DNA of 64,000 nucleotides, taken from assembly GCF_003628755.1 (NCBI RefSeq), contig NZ_CP029256.1, positions 577,585 through 641,584 of the forward strand, written 5' to 3'. This document shows, one piece after another, positions 52,280 through 60,594 of this stretch. The stretch's first letter is position 1, and every line of letters begins with the position of its first letter. Made by a program: the position numbers and the translations under genes. Origin of the DNA: Christensenella minuta. Its GTDB lineage: Bacteria > Bacillota > Clostridia > Christensenellales > Christensenellaceae. Below the pieces are notes generated by a model. The model saw only the letters and a program-made list of their open reading frames with translations. It ran no database searches and was not told where the DNA came from.

Positions 52280-53323
52280 ATGTTAGCATTGAGATTATAT
52301 GGACCGAATGATATCCGGCTGGATGATATTCCGGTGCCTGCGATTAATGAAGATGAGATTCTGTTGAAGGTAGACGCGGCGGCCGTATGCGGTACGGATG
52401 TCCGTATGTGGCAGAATGGCTATGCGGGAGTGGATGAAGCGCATCCGCGTGTGCTCGGTCATGAATTCGGCGGCACGATCGTTGAGGTCGGAAAAAATGT
52501 AAAATTCTATCAAAAAGGCATGAAAGTAGCGCTTGCGCCGAATATCGGCTGCGGAATCTGCGACAGATGTGTTGCAGGACAACCGCATTTGTGCGATAAT
52601 TATAGAGCATTCGGAATTAATATGGACGGGGCGTTTGCCGAATATGTAAAAGTTCCGAAGGAAGCAATTATCTACGGGAACCTGATGGTGATGCCAGAGG
52701 GAGTGACCGCGGAAGAAGCGGCGGTGAACGAACCGCTCTCCTGCGCATATAACGGTTCGTTGAAATGCGATATCAAGCCAGGTGAATATGTTCTGGTTGT
52801 GGGCGCGGGGCCAATCGGTATCATGCATGCGATGCTTGCCAAGATGGCGGGCGCGGCGAAGGTTATGATGAATGACCTGTCGGCGGAACGCCTTGCGGAA
52901 TGCGAAAAGATCATTCCGGGAATCGTGACGTATTGCGGTGAAGATCTTCCGGGATTTGTGAAAGAGCAGACACGTGGGAAAGGCCTTGACGTGGCGATCA
53001 CAGCGTGCCCGGTGCCAGCTGTACAGGCGGCGATGCTTCCGCTTATGAACTATGGCGGCCGCGTAAATTTCTTCGGCGGCATACCGGCGTCAAAGCAGCC
53101 TGTTCCGATTGATACGAATCTCGTGCATTATAAGGAATTGTTCCTGACGGGTTCGACACGTGCAAGCATTTGCCAGTTCAGGCAGACCCTTGACTTTGTT
53201 TCGGAAGGCCTGATCGACATTAAGAGCATCATCACGGGACACTACGATATTAAGGATATCCTGGTAGCGTTTGATAATGCGAAAGCGGCAAAAGGACTCA
53301 AGAATGTAATAACATTCGGATAA
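52280..53323 (+). CDS. Zinc-dependent medium-chain alcohol/polyol dehydrogenase (first)
   Basis: MDR-superfamily dehydrogenase of 347 residues, similar to sorbitol/threonine dehydrogenases. Catalytic zinc: AVCGTDVRMW with Cys, VLGHEFGG with His and Glu. Structural zinc: four cysteines in CGICDRCVAGQPHLC. NAD(H)-binding VVGAGPIGIMHAMLA near residue 175. GAGGAGG supports the ATG at 52280. The substrate is probably a sugar, sugar phosphate or polyol of the local pathway. Confidence 0.92.
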   Translation: MLALRLYGPNDIRLDDIPVPAINEDEILLKVDAAAVCGTDVRMWQNGYAGVDEAHPRVLGHEFGGTIVEVGKNVKFYQKGMKVALAPNIGCGICDRCVAGQPHLCDNYRAFGINMDGAFAEYVKVPKEAIIYGNLMVMPEGVTAEEAAVNEPLSCAYNGSLKCDIKPGEYVLVVGAGPIGIMHAMLAKMAGAAKVMMNDLSAERLAECEKIIPGIVTYCGEDLPGFVKEQTRGKGLDVAITACPVPAVQAAMLPLMNYGGRVNFFGGIPASKQPVPIDTNLVHYKELFLTGSTRASICQFRQTLDFVSEGLIDIKSIITGHYDIKDILVAFDNAKAAKGLKNVITFG

Positions 53324-53337
53324 AGGAATGGGTATAG

Positions 53338-54294
53338 ATGAGTGATTTTGTAAGAACCGTAACAGGGGATGTTTCCCCAGAGACGCTGGGGCATTGCCAA
53401 TGCCATGAGCATATTTTCCTCGAGATGGATAAGTCTTACGAGGTGACCCCGGTGCTGTATATGGACGACTACGAAAAATCTCTTGCTGAATTAAACGACT
53501 ATCGCGCCGCAGGCGGCGGCGCGATAGTCGATGCACAGCCTGTTCTCGGCGGACGTATGGCGGAGCTGCTCGAAAAGGCTTCGGTGGAAAGCGGTATTAA
53601 GATTATTGCGTCCACCGGCTTTCATAAGACGGTATTTTATTACGAAAACAGCTATATCTTCGAGAAAGATGCAGACGAGATCACGAGGCTTTATATCGGG
53701 GAAATCGAAGACGGTATGCTTTCATCCAAACGGGATGGGGCAAAGCGCCTTGGCTGCCGTGCAGGGCAGATTAAAACGGCGATCGATAAAAATGGAATCC
53801 ACGCAGATGCAACGTATGAAAAACTGTTTGAAGCTGCCGCAGGCGCGGCGCTCAGTACAGGAGCTCCCGTTATGGTCCACATCGAACAGGAAGCGGATGC
53901 GCTGCATGTTGTGGATTTTTTTGTGAAAAAGGGCCTTAGCACGGATCAGTTGATCCTGTGCCATCTGGACCGTGCGCGGTATGACTTCGGCTATAACAAA
54001 GAATGTGCGCAAACGGGCGCGTTTATGGAATATGACACCATCCATAGGCTGAAATACCACGACGATACGCAGGAAGCCGAGCTGATTGAGTTTATGCTCA
54101 AGGAAGGCTTTGATACACAGCTTTTGTTGGGACTGGATACTACAAATGCCCGCCTCCGCAGCTATGGCGCAGATATGGGGCTTGATTTTATCCTCAAAAC
54201 GTTTATTCCGTTTATGGAAGGCCGCGGTGTAGAGGAACAAACCATGCATAAGATGCTCGTTGCAAATCCGCAGCAGGCATTGAAAATAAAGTAA
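53338..54294 (+). CDS. Phosphotriesterase-family metal hydrolase
   Basis: Amidohydrolase-superfamily TIM barrel of 318 residues. Metal ligands: His23 and His25 in CHEHIF, Lys146 (carboxylated in the family) in AGQIKTAI, histidines in VMVHIEQ and LCHLDRA, and Asp in LLGLDTTN. Several bacterial PTE-like proteins hydrolyse phosphorylated sugar lactones, which would fit a place after the dehydrogenases. A perfect 15-bp inverted repeat lies in the coding sequence at 53496-53530. GGAATGGG precedes the ATG. Confidence 0.87.
   Translation: MSDFVRTVTGDVSPETLGHCQCHEHIFLEMDKSYEVTPVLYMDDYEKSLAELNDYRAAGGGAIVDAQPVLGGRMAELLEKASVESGIKIIASTGFHKTVFYYENSYIFEKDADEITRLYIGEIEDGMLSSKRDGAKRLGCRAGQIKTAIDKNGIHADATYEKLFEAAAGAALSTGAPVMVHIEQEADALHVVDFFVKKGLSTDQLILCHLDRARYDFGYNKECAQTGAFMEYDTIHRLKYHDDTQEAELIEFMLKEGFDTQLLLGLDTTNARLRSYGADMGLDFILKTFIPFMEGRGVEEQTMHKMLVANPQQALKIK
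53496..53530 (+). repeat. Perfect 15-bp inverted repeat inside a coding sequence
   Basis: CGACTATCGCGCCGC (53496-53510) is the exact reverse complement of 53516-53530, with loop AGGCG. It encodes Asn-Asp-Tyr-Arg-Ala-Ala-Gly-Gly-Gly-Ala-Ile-Val-Asp. No T-run follows, so it is not a terminator. Confidence 0.9.
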
Positions 54295-54323
54295 GGAATA
54301 AGAAAAAAGGAGTGTGTAAGAAA

Positions 54324-55277
54324 ATGTTTAACTTTGAACCCGCAACACAACCGACAATGTACTTCATTGGGGTAACGACAGGGAAATCTTCTATCATGAA
54401 GGTGTTCCCGGAATGGGCGAAAGCTCTTGGCCTGAAGGATACGGTCATGAAGGGAATCGATATCGAGATCCATGCCGAGCCTGAAAAATACAGAAAAGTC
54501 GTTGAATTCATCAAAAATGATCCGCTGTCCTATGGCGCGCTTGTAACGACGCACAAGATTGATCTCTACAACGCGACAAAAGATATGTTTGAATATCTTG
54601 ATCCATATGCGCAGAAGTTTGGCGAGCTGTCGTCTATCTCCAAGCGGGGAGACAAGCTGTGCGGACACGCGAAAGACCCGATTTCGAGCGGTCTTGCACT
54701 GGAAGAGTTTGTTCCGAAAAATTATTGGAAAGACCATCCGGAAGCGGGTGTGTTTATCATGGGTGCGGGCGGAAGCGCGATCTCCATGTGCTCTTACTTT
54801 ATGCGCCCTGAATTCGCAGGGAACTATCCGTCGGAAATCGTGATCGGCAACCGCTCCAAGCCGAGGCTAGATGAGATTGAAGCGATCAACAAAACGCTCA
54901 ATCCGGGCAGCGTGAAGTGCTCTTATTATCTGACTCCCGAACCGGGCCAGAATGATAAGGTGATGGAAGAAATGGGCAAGGGGTCTTTGATTATCAATGC
55001 GACCGGCCTTGGGAAAGACCGCCCGGGCAGCCCGCTTACGGATGCGGCTCAGTTCCCGCAGGATGGTCTTGTATGGGAGATCAACTACCGCGGAGACCTT
55101 CTGTTTATGCATCAGGCGGAAGCGCAGGAGAAGGAAAAGAACCTCCATGTGGAAGATGGCTGGAAATATTTTATTTACGGCTGGACTCAGGTTATTTCGG
55201 AAGTGTTTGATATTCCGATCGAAGGCGAAGTTCTGGATGAGCTTGATAAGATCGCTGCGAAATTCAACCAGAGATAA
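54324..55277 (+). CDS. Shikimate/quinate dehydrogenase-like protein
   Basis: AroE-family oxidoreductase of 317 residues. It keeps the catalytic pair: Lys78 in ALVTTHKIDLYNA and Asp118 in CGHAKDPISSG. NAD(P)-binding IMGAGGSAISMCSYF near residue 150, and IINATGLGKDRPGSPL near 225. It is longer than AroE (about 280) and lacks the NVTIPHK wording, and no other aromatic-pathway gene is near, so the substrate is probably a sugar-derived or cyclic polyol acid. AAAGGAG fits the ATG at 54324 better than the GTG at 54312. Confidence 0.78.
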   Translation: MFNFEPATQPTMYFIGVTTGKSSIMKVFPEWAKALGLKDTVMKGIDIEIHAEPEKYRKVVEFIKNDPLSYGALVTTHKIDLYNATKDMFEYLDPYAQKFGELSSISKRGDKLCGHAKDPISSGLALEEFVPKNYWKDHPEAGVFIMGAGGSAISMCSYFMRPEFAGNYPSEIVIGNRSKPRLDEIEAINKTLNPGSVKCSYYLTPEPGQNDKVMEEMGKGSLIINATGLGKDRPGSPLTDAAQFPQDGLVWEINYRGDLLFMHQAEAQEKEKNLHVEDGWKYFIYGWTQVISEVFDIPIEGEVLDELDKIAAKFNQR

Positions 55278-55292
55278 ACTAAAAATGGATCG

Positions 55293-55328
55293 GATTCCGC
55301 CGCCGGTCCGGCGGCGGAATCTTGTTTA
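55293..55328 (+). terminator. Terminator-like hairpin after the SDH-like gene
   Basis: GATTCCGCCGCCGG (55293-55306) and CCGGCGGCGGAATC (55308-55321) are exact reverse complements, followed by TTGTTTAT. The T-run is imperfect, but the stem is extremely stable. Confidence 0.7.
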
Positions 55329-55419
55329 TCAATGATTACTCCCAGGCAGCGCTGTGAGCGCGCGGGGATTCTCCAGTGAACCGTGAATATGCGGCACTGA
55401 CGTTCGGAGGTTACTAAAA

Positions 55420-56013
55420 ATGGGTAATGCGGAAAAATTTGATTGGGTACGTGGTTTTACGTGTGACTTTGACCTTATAAACGGTCTTTCTAAAACAGCG
55501 GAAAGCACAAAGCGTTATCTTTCCCAAATGAAGGGAATGTATGCGGACGATGCAGCGTTTGATAAAATGCTGGAAGGCGGAAATGATCCGCTTGTATATG
55601 AGTTCTATGAAATGGGCGCTCCCGAGCTTCCCGGCGACCTTGCGTTTGGCACAAGCATCACATATCCGGGAAAAGTAGGCGACGAATATTTCATGACGAA
55701 GGGGCATTTCCATACCATCCTCGATACCGGGGAAGTGTATTATTGTCTGAGCGGACATGGTTATATGCTGCTCGAAAGTCCGGAGGGAGATTGGTCGCTG
55801 CAGGAAATGACGGCTGGCGAGGCTGTTTATGTCCCTAAGCGTTATGCTCACAGAAGCATCAATATCGGCGATACACCGCTGGTGACGTTCTTCGTATTCC
55901 GTGGGGATGCGGGCCACGACTATGGCACGATTGAAACGAAGGGATACAGGAATCTCGTTGTAGAAAAAGATGGCAAGGCGGTAGCTGTACCGAATCCTAA
56001 GTGGGGTGAATGA
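55420..56013 (+). CDS. Cupin-type glucose-6-phosphate isomerase family protein
   Basis: Single-domain cupin of 197 residues in the archaeal-type phosphoglucose isomerase family. Metal ligands His96, His98, Glu105 and His144 have the same spacing as His88, His90, Glu97 and His136 of the Pyrococcus furiosus enzyme. GHFHT, GEVYYCLSGHGYML and YVPKRYAHRSIN are the visible motifs. It would interconvert an aldose- and ketose-phosphate; the local pathway may use a different sugar phosphate. GGAGG precedes the ATG. It overlaps the next gene closely. Confidence 0.87.
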   Translation: MGNAEKFDWVRGFTCDFDLINGLSKTAESTKRYLSQMKGMYADDAAFDKMLEGGNDPLVYEFYEMGAPELPGDLAFGTSITYPGKVGDEYFMTKGHFHTILDTGEVYYCLSGHGYMLLESPEGDWSLQEMTAGEAVYVPKRYAHRSINIGDTPLVTFFVFRGDAGHDYGTIETKGYRNLVVEKDGKAVAVPNPKWGE

Positions 56014-56015
56014 GC

Positions 56016-56972
56016 ATGAAGATATTGGTAACTCCCACTTCCTTTCTGAAGCCGGAGAATGCTGCTGCAAAGGCGAAGCTGGAAGCGTTTGCGGACGAGG
56101 TTGTTTACAATGACCTCGGGCGGCCGTTACAGGCGGAAGAGATTCTGGAGCGCCTTGATGGTGTGGACGGTTATGTAGCCGGCCTTGATTATATCACTGC
56201 GGACGTGCTCAGCAAGGCGCCGGACTCTTTGAAGGTAATTTCGCGTTATGGCGCGGGTGTTGACCGTGTGGATATGCCTGCGGCAACGGCAAAAGGGATT
56301 AAAGTAACCAATACCCCGGGTACGAACTCGGTAGCGGTGTGCGAGCTTGCATTTGCATTGATGCTATGTGCGGCGCGGAATATCCCCAAGCTGCATGCTG
56401 CGGTTGAGAAAGGCGAATGGCCGCGAAGCCAGGGAATTGAGCTTCGCGGGAAGACGCTTGGCATTGTAGGCATGGGTGCGATTGGAAAGAATCTCGCAAC
56501 ACGCGCAAAAGCGTTCGGAATGACGGTCAATGCATACGATCCTTATTTTGACGAAGCGTTTGCAAAGGAAAACGGAATCGGCAGGATGGACCTTGACGAG
56601 GTCCTTACGACTTCAGATTTCATTTCCCTGCATGTACCGCTCAATGATTCGACACGGCATATGATTGACGCGGAAAAAATCGCAGAAATGAAAGACGGCG
56701 CAGTTGTAATCAATACGGCACGCGGAGGAATTATTGACGAACAGGCTGCCGCGGATGCGGTGAAGAGCGGCAAACTCGGCGGTCTTGGTCTTGATGCGTT
56801 TGAGCAGGAACCGCTGATCGAGTCTCCTTTGAAGGGACTTGATAATGTAATTTTCACGCCCCATACAGGCGCACATACGGCGGAAGCGGTGAGCGGAATG
56901 GGAAGCATGGCGGTCGATAATGTGATCGCGGTTCTTTCGGGCGAGAATTGCCCGTATGTCTTAAATAAATAA
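56016..56972 (+). CDS. D-2-hydroxyacid dehydrogenase (phosphoglycerate dehydrogenase-like)
   Basis: NAD-dependent dehydrogenase of 318 residues. Substrate-domain ISRYGAGVDRVDMPAA, NAD-binding GIVGMGAIGKNLA near residue 148, the catalytic Arg in NTARGGIIDEQA, Glu in DAFEQEP and His in FTPHTGAHT are all present. It lacks the regulatory ACT domain of SerA, and the context is catabolic, so it may act on a sugar-derived 2-keto or 2-hydroxy acid. GGGGTG favours the ATG at 56016; the ATG at 56010 overlaps the upstream stop. Confidence 0.88.
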   Translation: MKILVTPTSFLKPENAAAKAKLEAFADEVVYNDLGRPLQAEEILERLDGVDGYVAGLDYITADVLSKAPDSLKVISRYGAGVDRVDMPAATAKGIKVTNTPGTNSVAVCELAFALMLCAARNIPKLHAAVEKGEWPRSQGIELRGKTLGIVGMGAIGKNLATRAKAFGMTVNAYDPYFDEAFAKENGIGRMDLDEVLTTSDFISLHVPLNDSTRHMIDAEKIAEMKDGAVVINTARGGIIDEQAAADAVKSGKLGGLGLDAFEQEPLIESPLKGLDNVIFTPHTGAHTAEAVSGMGSMAVDNVIAVLSGENCPYVLNK

Positions 56973-56985
56973 GCAGGTGGATAAT

Positions 56986-57627
56986 ATGGAAAAATTAGAA
57001 GTTCTGAGAAGACTTGAAGAATGCGGAGTTGTGGCGGTTGTACGCGGCAACAGCGAAGAAGAAGTTATGAAGATCATTGATGCGTGCATTGCAGGCGGGA
57101 TTATCGGTATTGAAGTAACGTTTACGGTACCGGGTGCCGTGGATATTATCAAAGCACTTGCGAAGCGCTATGATCCTAAAGACGTGCTGATCGGCGCGGG
57201 TACGGTTCTCGACCCGGAGACGGCGCGCGCAGCAATTCTGGCCGGAGCTCAGTTTATTGTGGCCCCCTGCCTTAATGCGGATACGGTAAAAATGTGCCTG
57301 CGTTACCAGGTTGCGTGCATGCCCGGCGCAATGACGATTAAAGAAACGGTTGACTGCCTGGAGGCAGGGGCGGATATCGTGAAGTTGTTCCCCGGAAACC
57401 TCGCGGGTCCGAAGATGATTAAAAACATTAAGGGGCCGCTGCCGCAGGTGCGTATTATGCCTACGGGTGGTGTGAACGCCGCAAATGCGGGTGAATGGAT
57501 TGCCGCCGGCGCAGTTGCAGTCGGCGCAGGCGGAGACCTGACGGCGGGAGCGAAAACCGGCGATTATGAATCCATTACGCGGATTGCCAAGGAAATGGTG
57601 GCAGCCGTAAAGGAAGCGCGCAAATAA
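56986..57627 (+). CDS. KDPG/KHG-type aldolase
   Basis: Class I aldolase of 213 residues that cleaves 2-keto-3-deoxy-phosphogluconate or a related acid into pyruvate and an aldehyde. The catalytic Glu43 (GIEVTFTVPGA) and Schiff-base Lys133 (IVKLFPGN) stand where the E. coli enzyme has Glu45 and Lys133. GAGTVLDPETA and MPTGGVNAANAGEWI bind the phosphate. AGGTGG precedes the ATG at 56986; a GTG at 56977 is an alternative. It is last in its operon. No matching dehydratase was found nearby. Confidence 0.93.
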   Translation: MEKLEVLRRLEECGVVAVVRGNSEEEVMKIIDACIAGGIIGIEVTFTVPGAVDIIKALAKRYDPKDVLIGAGTVLDPETARAAILAGAQFIVAPCLNADTVKMCLRYQVACMPGAMTIKETVDCLEAGADIVKLFPGNLAGPKMIKNIKGPLPQVRIMPTGGVNAANAGEWIAAGAVAVGAGGDLTAGAKTGDYESITRIAKEMVAAVKEARK

Positions 57628-57655
57628 ATAAAAATTTTTCAGTTTGATATGCACG

Positions 57656-57700
57656 AGGGCTGCGGCAACCTATGTTTCGCAGCCTTTGCTGTATTTTGGG
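57656..57700 (+). terminator. Terminator after the aldolase gene
   Basis: GGCTGCG (57658-57664) pairs with CGCAGCC (57678-57684), extended by a G-U and an A-U pair, followed by TTGCTGTATTTT. The rest of the 332-base gap up to 57960 holds only the promoter and operator described next. Confidence 0.6.
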
Positions 57701-57826
57701 CGGAAAAAAGGGGCGGTTTTAGACATGAATTTAGCGGCTGTTTCGATTGGAAATGCGCGAAGGAATAATCGGAAAAATGTCCGTACATTCTATCAAAAAA
57801 TTCATGGCATATTTCTCTTGTTGCTG

Positions 57827-57890
57827 TTGACTTGGAGCGGCTTTTGGTATATCATAGAAACATAAACAGACAGAAAACAACTAAAAACAA
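57827..57890 (+). promoter_or_regulatory. Promoter and shared operator before TIM-barrel copy 2
   Basis: TTGACT (57827-57832), 17 bases, TATCAT (57850-57855). The 20 bases at 57867-57886 match 41001-41020 at 19 positions, and CAACA follows in both. Spacing from the -10 is nearly the same (11 and 9 bases). This suggests that the DeoR protein at 41076 controls both copies. Confidence 0.65.
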
Positions 57891-57947
57891 CATTTTCAAA
57901 AATGTAGTGTGAAAAAAATGGACTTGTAAGCTATATGAAAATAAACA

Positions 57948-58946
57948 GGAGGTAAGGAAATGAAGTTAGGATTCTTTGCGGCAAACTATGCGCATCTGAG
58001 CCTTGAAGAAGTGGCAAAGATCATGAGCGAGCATGGTTATGAGATGATGGAGATTCCGGCGTACATAGGGAATGGGCAGTTCGACTGCGACGAGATTCTG
58101 AAAGGGAACAACGCGGAAACCCTGAAAAAGATGCTGGAGAGTTATGGGATTACGATCTCGGCGCTGTCAAACCATGCGGACTCACTGCTGATCCTGGGGC
58201 CGTGGGGAGAGGATACGGACGGACTGTACAAAGGAACGAAGGAAGAAAAGATCAAGTACGGAACGGAGAGCCTTATCAAGACGGCGCAGGCGGCGAACGC
58301 GCTGGGGGTTCCGGTGGTAAACGGCTTTACGGGAGTGACGAACTGGGGGAGGTATTTTCCGTTTCCGTGCCCCCAGGGATGGGAAATGATGGAGAGGGAT
58401 TTCGTGAAGTATTTCACGCCGATCCTGGACAAATTCAAGGAATATGGAGTGAAGTTTGCGGTAGAGCCGCATCCGAACAACTTCATCTATGATATTCACA
58501 CGGCGAAGAAGGCGATCGAGCTTGTGGACGGGCATCCGTGCCTCGGGTTCAATATGGACCCGGCGAACCTGATCTACCTTGGGCTTCGGATCGAGAACTT
58601 TGTGGACGAGCTGGGAGACAGGATATTCCATGTACACGCAAAGGACGGGGAGATCGTAGAGCACAACATCCAGTACGGAGGGATTCTGATGCAGGGGGAC
58701 TGGCAGAGGCTTGACCGTACGTTCCGGTTCCGGATACCTGGCTGGGGGAGCGTGCCGTGGAAGAAGGTGATTACGGAGCTGTCGATGGTGGGATATGATT
58801 ACGTTCTGAGCTATGAGCATGAAGATGTGACGATGAGCGTAGGAGACGGAGTGGAGAAGGTATCGGCCTTCCTGAAGCCATTGATTATCAAGGCGCCGTA
58901 TGAGGGAAGACGCGATAAGATATTCAACAATCCCTGCGAGAAATAA
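57948..58946 (+). repeat. Direct repeat, copy 2 (999 bp)
   Basis: Second copy of the segment at 41887-42885, offset by 16061 bases, with one synonymous difference (C at 58112). Upstream promoters and downstream genes differ between the copies. Confidence 0.95.
57960..58946 (+). CDS. Sugar phosphate isomerase/epimerase-type TIM-barrel protein (copy 2)
   Basis: The 328-residue product is identical to that of the gene at 41899, including the four likely metal ligands (Glu169, Asp200, His226, Glu286). Here the gene heads an operon with a zinc alcohol dehydrogenase and a VOC protein instead of the DeoR and flavin enzyme genes. The base identity shows recent duplication or gene conversion. The shared operator suggests co-regulation, so the second copy may serve to couple the enzyme to a different partner or raise its dose. 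Confidence 0.88.
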   Translation: MKLGFFAANYAHLSLEEVAKIMSEHGYEMMEIPAYIGNGQFDCDEILKGNNAETLKKMLESYGITISALSNHADSLLILGPWGEDTDGLYKGTKEEKIKYGTESLIKTAQAANALGVPVVNGFTGVTNWGRYFPFPCPQGWEMMERDFVKYFTPILDKFKEYGVKFAVEPHPNNFIYDIHTAKKAIELVDGHPCLGFNMDPANLIYLGLRIENFVDELGDRIFHVHAKDGEIVEHNIQYGGILMQGDWQRLDRTFRFRIPGWGSVPWKKVITELSMVGYDYVLSYEHEDVTMSVGDGVEKVSAFLKPLIIKAPYEGRRDKIFNNPCEK

Positions 58947-58968
58947 ACTTAACAGGAGGAAAAATGAA

Positions 58969-60027
58969 ATGGCAAGAATGATGAAGGCACAGGTTGTGGA
59001 ATCACCAAACAATATGGTTCTGAAGGAAGTTCCGGTTCCGGAAATCAATGATGATGAAGTGCTGATCAAGGTAAAATATTGCGGCATTTGCGGTTCTGAC
59101 TGGAGCATCTATACCGGGAAATATGCGGCAGACCAGCTTCCGCTGATTACAGGGCATGAGATTTTCGGTGTGATCGAAGAAGTGGGCCAAAATGCGAAGG
59201 GAATCAAAAAAGGTGATCGAGTTGCGGTGGACATCTGCCTCACCTGCGGAACCTGTTATTTCTGCCGCCGGGGCGACGGGCTGCTCTGCGAATCCTTTAC
59301 GCAGCTTGGTATCCATACGGACGGCGGCTTTACCGAATATGTAAAAGCACCGTGGAAAAATATCTATCATATTCCGGACAGCATGGACGATTATACGGCA
59401 ACGTTTGTAGAGCCTCTTACTGCGACTCTGCAGGCAAGTAAAAAGATGGATGCCAGGATTGGCTCTTCCTGCGTTGTGATTGGCTGCGGTCTTGGAGTCG
59501 TGCATGCCCTGTTAGCAAAGCTGCGCGGCTGTGCACCGGTAATTCTGGTGGGTGACAGTGAGCTGCGCCTCAATATGGCCAAAGAGATGGGGATCGATTA
59601 TACGATCAATATCAAAGAGGTGGACGATCCGATCGCGGAAGTGAAAAGGCTTACGGGCGGCGTTGGCGCAGACTATGCAATTGAAGCGGTCGGGCATCAC
59701 AGCACATATGAACAGGCGTTCGCCATGCTTCGCCGCGGCGGAAAGCTGGAAGCGTTCGGCGTGTGCGCGACGGACGATCTGATGCAGCTCGCACCCTATG
59801 ATTTTGTTCTGGGAGAGAAGAAGGTCAGTGGTTCGTGCGCAGGGATTGGCAATGACTGGGGCGATGCGATTCGCCTGCTCGAATACAAGAGAATTGATCC
59901 GAAGCCGATGATTTCCATGGTGGTTCCGCTGGAAGAGCTGGAGGATGCGCTTAAGGAACTGCGCACTAATCCTAACCTCTTTAAGGTTTTGGTATCTCCC
60001 GAAATCAAGGAACGGGTGGTATTTTAA
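58969..60027 (+). CDS. Zinc-dependent medium-chain alcohol/polyol dehydrogenase (second)
   Basis: MDR dehydrogenase of 352 residues. Catalytic zinc site in YCGICGSDW and ITGHEIFG; structural zinc cysteines in CLTCGTCYFCRRGDGLLC. The nucleotide loop reads VIGCGLGVVHALLA, one residue shorter than the usual GxGxxG of its paralogue at 52280, which may alter cofactor binding. AGGAGGA (58954-58960) eight bases upstream fixes the ATG at 58969; a longer frame would overlap the previous gene. Probably oxidises a sugar or polyol together with the isomerase upstream. Confidence 0.9.
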   Translation: MARMMKAQVVESPNNMVLKEVPVPEINDDEVLIKVKYCGICGSDWSIYTGKYAADQLPLITGHEIFGVIEEVGQNAKGIKKGDRVAVDICLTCGTCYFCRRGDGLLCESFTQLGIHTDGGFTEYVKAPWKNIYHIPDSMDDYTATFVEPLTATLQASKKMDARIGSSCVVIGCGLGVVHALLAKLRGCAPVILVGDSELRLNMAKEMGIDYTINIKEVDDPIAEVKRLTGGVGADYAIEAVGHHSTYEQAFAMLRRGGKLEAFGVCATDDLMQLAPYDFVLGEKKVSGSCAGIGNDWGDAIRLLEYKRIDPKPMISMVVPLEELEDALKELRTNPNLFKVLVSPEIKERVVF

Positions 60028-60029
60028 GT

Positions 60030-60422
60030 ATGAAAATAGAAGGAGCGGATCATATCGGAATTAATGTCAGTAATATGGAAAGAGCGCTTCATTTTTACCA
60101 TGATTTGCTGAAGTTGCCGATTTTGCGGGAAAAGATTGACAATGGGGATAACGATATCTACTACCTACAGCTGGGAGCAGATTCCCGGATTGAGCTTTTC
60201 GATTATCATGGCTCCAGTGAAAAGAAAGAAGTTGCGGAAAGCGATCTCGGTTACCGACATCTTGCAATACGCGTCGATGATGTAGACGAATGGGCGGCGT
60301 ATTTGAAAGAGAAAGGCGTACCGATTCGCTATGGCCCGGAAAGCCTTACGCACCTGGGTTCACGCGTATGCCTGATTGAAGATCCGGATGGAACGGAAAT
60401 CGAGATTTGCGCAGCATTATAA
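60030..60422 (+). CDS. VOC/glyoxalase-family protein
   Basis: Vicinal-oxygen-chelate protein of 130 residues built from two beta-alpha-beta-beta-beta units. GADHIGINVSNMERALHFYHDLL, YRHLAIRVDDVDEWAAYL and LIEDPDGTEIEICA carry the usual His and Glu metal ligands. The family includes glyoxalase I, epimerases and dioxygenases; here an epimerase or an aldehyde-detoxifying role is plausible. It starts two bases after the dehydrogenase stop codon and is followed by a terminator. Confidence 0.85.
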   Translation: MKIEGADHIGINVSNMERALHFYHDLLKLPILREKIDNGDNDIYYLQLGADSRIELFDYHGSSEKKEVAESDLGYRHLAIRVDDVDEWAAYLKEKGVPIRYGPESLTHLGSRVCLIEDPDGTEIEICAAL

Positions 60423-60429
60423 GTCTGAC

Positions 60430-60459
60430 AAAAAGCCACCGGAAACGGTGGCTTTTTTT
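60430..60459 (+). terminator. Terminator after the VOC gene
   Basis: GCCACCG (60435-60441), GAAA loop, CGGTGGC (60446-60452), flanked by A and T runs. A classic intrinsic terminator, possibly bidirectional. Confidence 0.9.
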
Positions 60460-60594
60460 AGTAAATCCATTGATTTATTTTCGTTTTGTGTTACAATAAA
60501 GATATATTAGTGTTGGATGTTATTTTTTACTAGCTTTTTAGTGCGAAATTATTATCGAATTTTGTTGTTTGAGGTAGATGCTTCTATCATTTGG

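Noticed and set aside
57644-57865. 73-codon open frame before TIM-barrel copy 2
   Set aside because: It covers the terminator, promoter and operator, and has no ribosome site or protein-like composition.
41887-58946. The 999-bp repeats as an insertion sequence or composite transposon
   Set aside because: The repeats encode a metabolic TIM-barrel protein, and there are no transposase genes, terminal inverted repeats or target duplications.
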